From Candidatus Alloscillospira gallinarum (lineage in GTDB: Bacteria > Bacillota > Clostridia > Oscillospirales > Oscillospiraceae): a DNA stretch of 22,706 nt. The notes under the pieces are model-generated. The model saw only the letters and a list, made by a program, of their open reading frames with translations. It had not been told where the DNA came from and ran no database searches. Location of the stretch: the NCBI GenBank assembly GCA_904420055.1, contig CAJFTV010000019.1, positions 1 to 22,706 of the forward strand, given 5' to 3'. A program made the translations under genes and the position numbers. Positions 21,838 to 22,706 of this stretch are shown here, piece by piece (the stretch's first letter is position 1; every line of letters begins with the position of its first letter).

Positions 21838-22158
21838 ATGGACAACATGATTTATTATATCCCCTATGACATACACATTTCACCCGACACCATTAAATCC
21901 AATCCCTGGATGATAGGCGCCTGTGTGATTGTTCTTGTGCTGGTGTTTATAATTATATTTAAAACATCTCTGAAGCTTATTTTTAAAATACTTATAAATA
22001 CCGCGGTGGGATTTGTGCTGCTGTACCTGCTGAACATATTCGGCGGCGCATTTGGAATAAGTCTTGGCATAAACTGGATAAACGCGATTATTGCGGGCGT
22101 CCTTGGCTTGCCGGGAATAGCGCTTCTTCTCATTCTCAGGTGGATGGGAATAATGTGA
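21838..22158 (+). CDS. bofA: Pro-sigma-K processing inhibitor BofA family protein
   Basis: A 106-residue membrane protein. A short N-terminus, then two hydrophobic segments (about residues 25-41 'MIGACVIVLVLVFIIIF' and 45-65 'LKLIFKILINTAVGFVLLYLL'), ending in the family signature 'NIFGGAFGISLGINWINAIIAGVLGLPGIALLLILRW'. In Bacillus BofA restrains the SpoIVFB protease that activates sigma-K during sporulation; some homologues occur in non-sporulators. ATG 21838 has AGGAG six bases upstream. It stands alone: the tRNA-Gly promoter follows ten bases after its stop, and I see no strong sigma-A promoter upstream, which fits a sporulation-type sigma factor but does not prove it. Confidence 0.88.
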   Translation: MDNMIYYIPYDIHISPDTIKSNPWMIGACVIVLVLVFIIIFKTSLKLIFKILINTAVGFVLLYLLNIFGGAFGISLGINWINAIIAGVLGLPGIALLLILRWMGIM

Positions 22159-22168
22159 TAAATTTTTC

Positions 22169-22196
22169 TTGACAATATCCGGCGGCGTGGTATAAT
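22169..22196 (+). promoter_or_regulatory. Promoter of tRNA-Gly
   Basis: TTGACA (22169-22174), 16-base spacer, TATAAT (22191-22196), both exact consensus; 62 bases before the tRNA 5' end. Confidence 0.85.
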
Positions 22197-22258
22197 AACA
22201 GCGTTGTCGCTGATATACGCGCCGCCTGCGCGTAAGGTGCAGGACACGGATATCGTCT

Positions 22259-22334
22259 GCGGGCGTAGCTCATCTGGTAGAGCGCCACCTTGCCAAGGTG
22301 GAGGTAGCGAGTTCGAGCCTCGTCGCCCGCTCCA
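22259..22334 (+). tRNA. tRNA-Gly (anticodon GCC)
   Basis: Full cloverleaf of 76 bases: acceptor GCGGGCG (22259-22265) / CGCCCGC (22324-22330), D arm with GTAGCTCATCTGGTAGAGC, anticodon loop TTGCCAA giving GCC between CCACC and GGTGG, T loop GTTCGAGCC, discriminator T and encoded CCA (22332-22334). Confidence 0.97.
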
Positions 22335-22335
22335 T

Positions 22336-22371
22336 AAAACTCCCTTTTGTTTTACAAAAGGGAGTTTTTTT
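22336..22371 (+). terminator. Terminator of tRNA-Gly
   Basis: AAAACTCCCTTTTGT (22336-22350) pairs with ACAAAAGGGAGTTTT (22354-22368) across a three-base loop, ending in seven T (22365-22371). Confidence 0.93.
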
Positions 22372-22394
22372 GTTTAAAACATGGTGATCTATCA

Positions 22395-22426
22395 TCAATA
22401 ACCAGAAAAAACAAAAATGTTATTGA
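22395..22426. repeat. Inverted repeat upstream of the XRE gene
   Basis: TCAATAAC (22395-22402) and GTTATTGA (22419-22426), 16 bases apart, in the 181-base gap between the tRNA terminator and the XRE-type gene. Could be an autoregulatory operator. Confidence 0.4.
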
Positions 22427-22515
22427 GATTTTTCTGACGAAACGTGAAACTCTACGCTGCGTATGTGTTAATTGTAGTGCGGACTATGTAATATTAGAGG
22501 CAGGGAGATGAGCAA

Positions 22516-22653
22516 ATGGATCAGATTAAAACGGGAAAATTTATATCTGAGATGAGAAAAGACGCAGGACTTACTCAGAGACAGCTTGCGGACATGTTAG
22601 GTATAAGTGATAAAACTGTCTCGAAATGGGAGCGGGGGGTATCACTTAGATAA
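22516..22653 (+). pseudogene. XRE-family HTH regulator, prematurely stopped
   Basis: ATG 22516 with GGGAG eight bases before opens a 45-codon frame. The residues 'EMRKDAGLTQRQLADMLGIS' then DKTVSKWERG are a standard XRE/Cro helix-turn-helix. Family members continue with a Pro-Asp-rich 'PDISLL' helix and ~60 more residues; here the frame stops at TAA 22651 right after SKWERGVSLR. The remaining 53 bases do not continue the domain in that frame. A nonsense mutation, frameshift or element insertion at about 22645 are all possible; the rest is beyond the window. Confidence 0.6.
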
Positions 22654-22706
22654 AGATACCACACCATTCCCACGCTGACTTTTGCTCAACCGATACAGCC
22701 GGAGGG

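Noticed and set aside
21642..21869. 75-codon open frame before bofA
   Set aside because: Overlaps the bofA start in another frame, has no SD and runs through a dyad.

Overview
The window looks like chromosomal DNA of a Firmicutes bacterium, most likely class Clostridia. Pointers are an L10-type leader in front of rplJ, ribonuclease J, a DivIVA-like protein, YitT and BofA membrane proteins, a TelA/XpaC cassette, strong SD sequences with frequent GTG/TTG starts, and a tRNA with encoded CCA. The exact family cannot be read from the sequence. A BofA homologue hints at a spore-forming lineage but does not prove it. No IS element, integrase or CRISPR array is visible.

Layout. (1) 1-3915, plus strand: the end of a contractile-tail module in phage order: LysM baseplate protein, hub D, spike V, gp25-like W, baseplate J and tail protein I. 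It then stops, with no fibre, holin or lysin, directly at a terminator. (2) 3946-5112, minus: rplJ-rplL with an L10 autoregulatory leader containing an attenuator hairpin and a clean sigma-A-type promoter. (3) 5263-9337, minus: ribonuclease J plus a TTG-started ArsC/Spx-like protein, then a 776-base stretch with no recognisable gene but with its own promoter and terminator (possible unknown RNA), then rpe-recR. (4) 9569-13092, plus: XpaC-like, TelA, LemA-like and TPM-domain proteins, a membrane/toxic-anion-resistance type cassette closed by a strong terminator. Its promoter is divergent from that of rpe, and the two share the same -35 site. (5) 13104-21548, minus: a small lipoprotein, and a long gene train transcribed parE - parC - yitT - transglutaminase-like lipoprotein - divIVA-like - fumarase beta subunit, with start/stop overlaps at two junctions. 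(6) 21838-22706, plus: bofA, tRNA-Gly(GCC) with promoter and terminator, and a prematurely stopped XRE-type regulator.

The parts most worth follow-up are the orphan transcription unit at 7405-7907, the structured rpe leader under a face-to-back promoter pair (9393-9597), a 23-base leader shared exactly by the RNase J and DivIVA-like genes and nearly by recR, the lone fumarase beta subunit translationally coupled to a DivIVA-like gene, and the abrupt end of the tail module beside rplJL.
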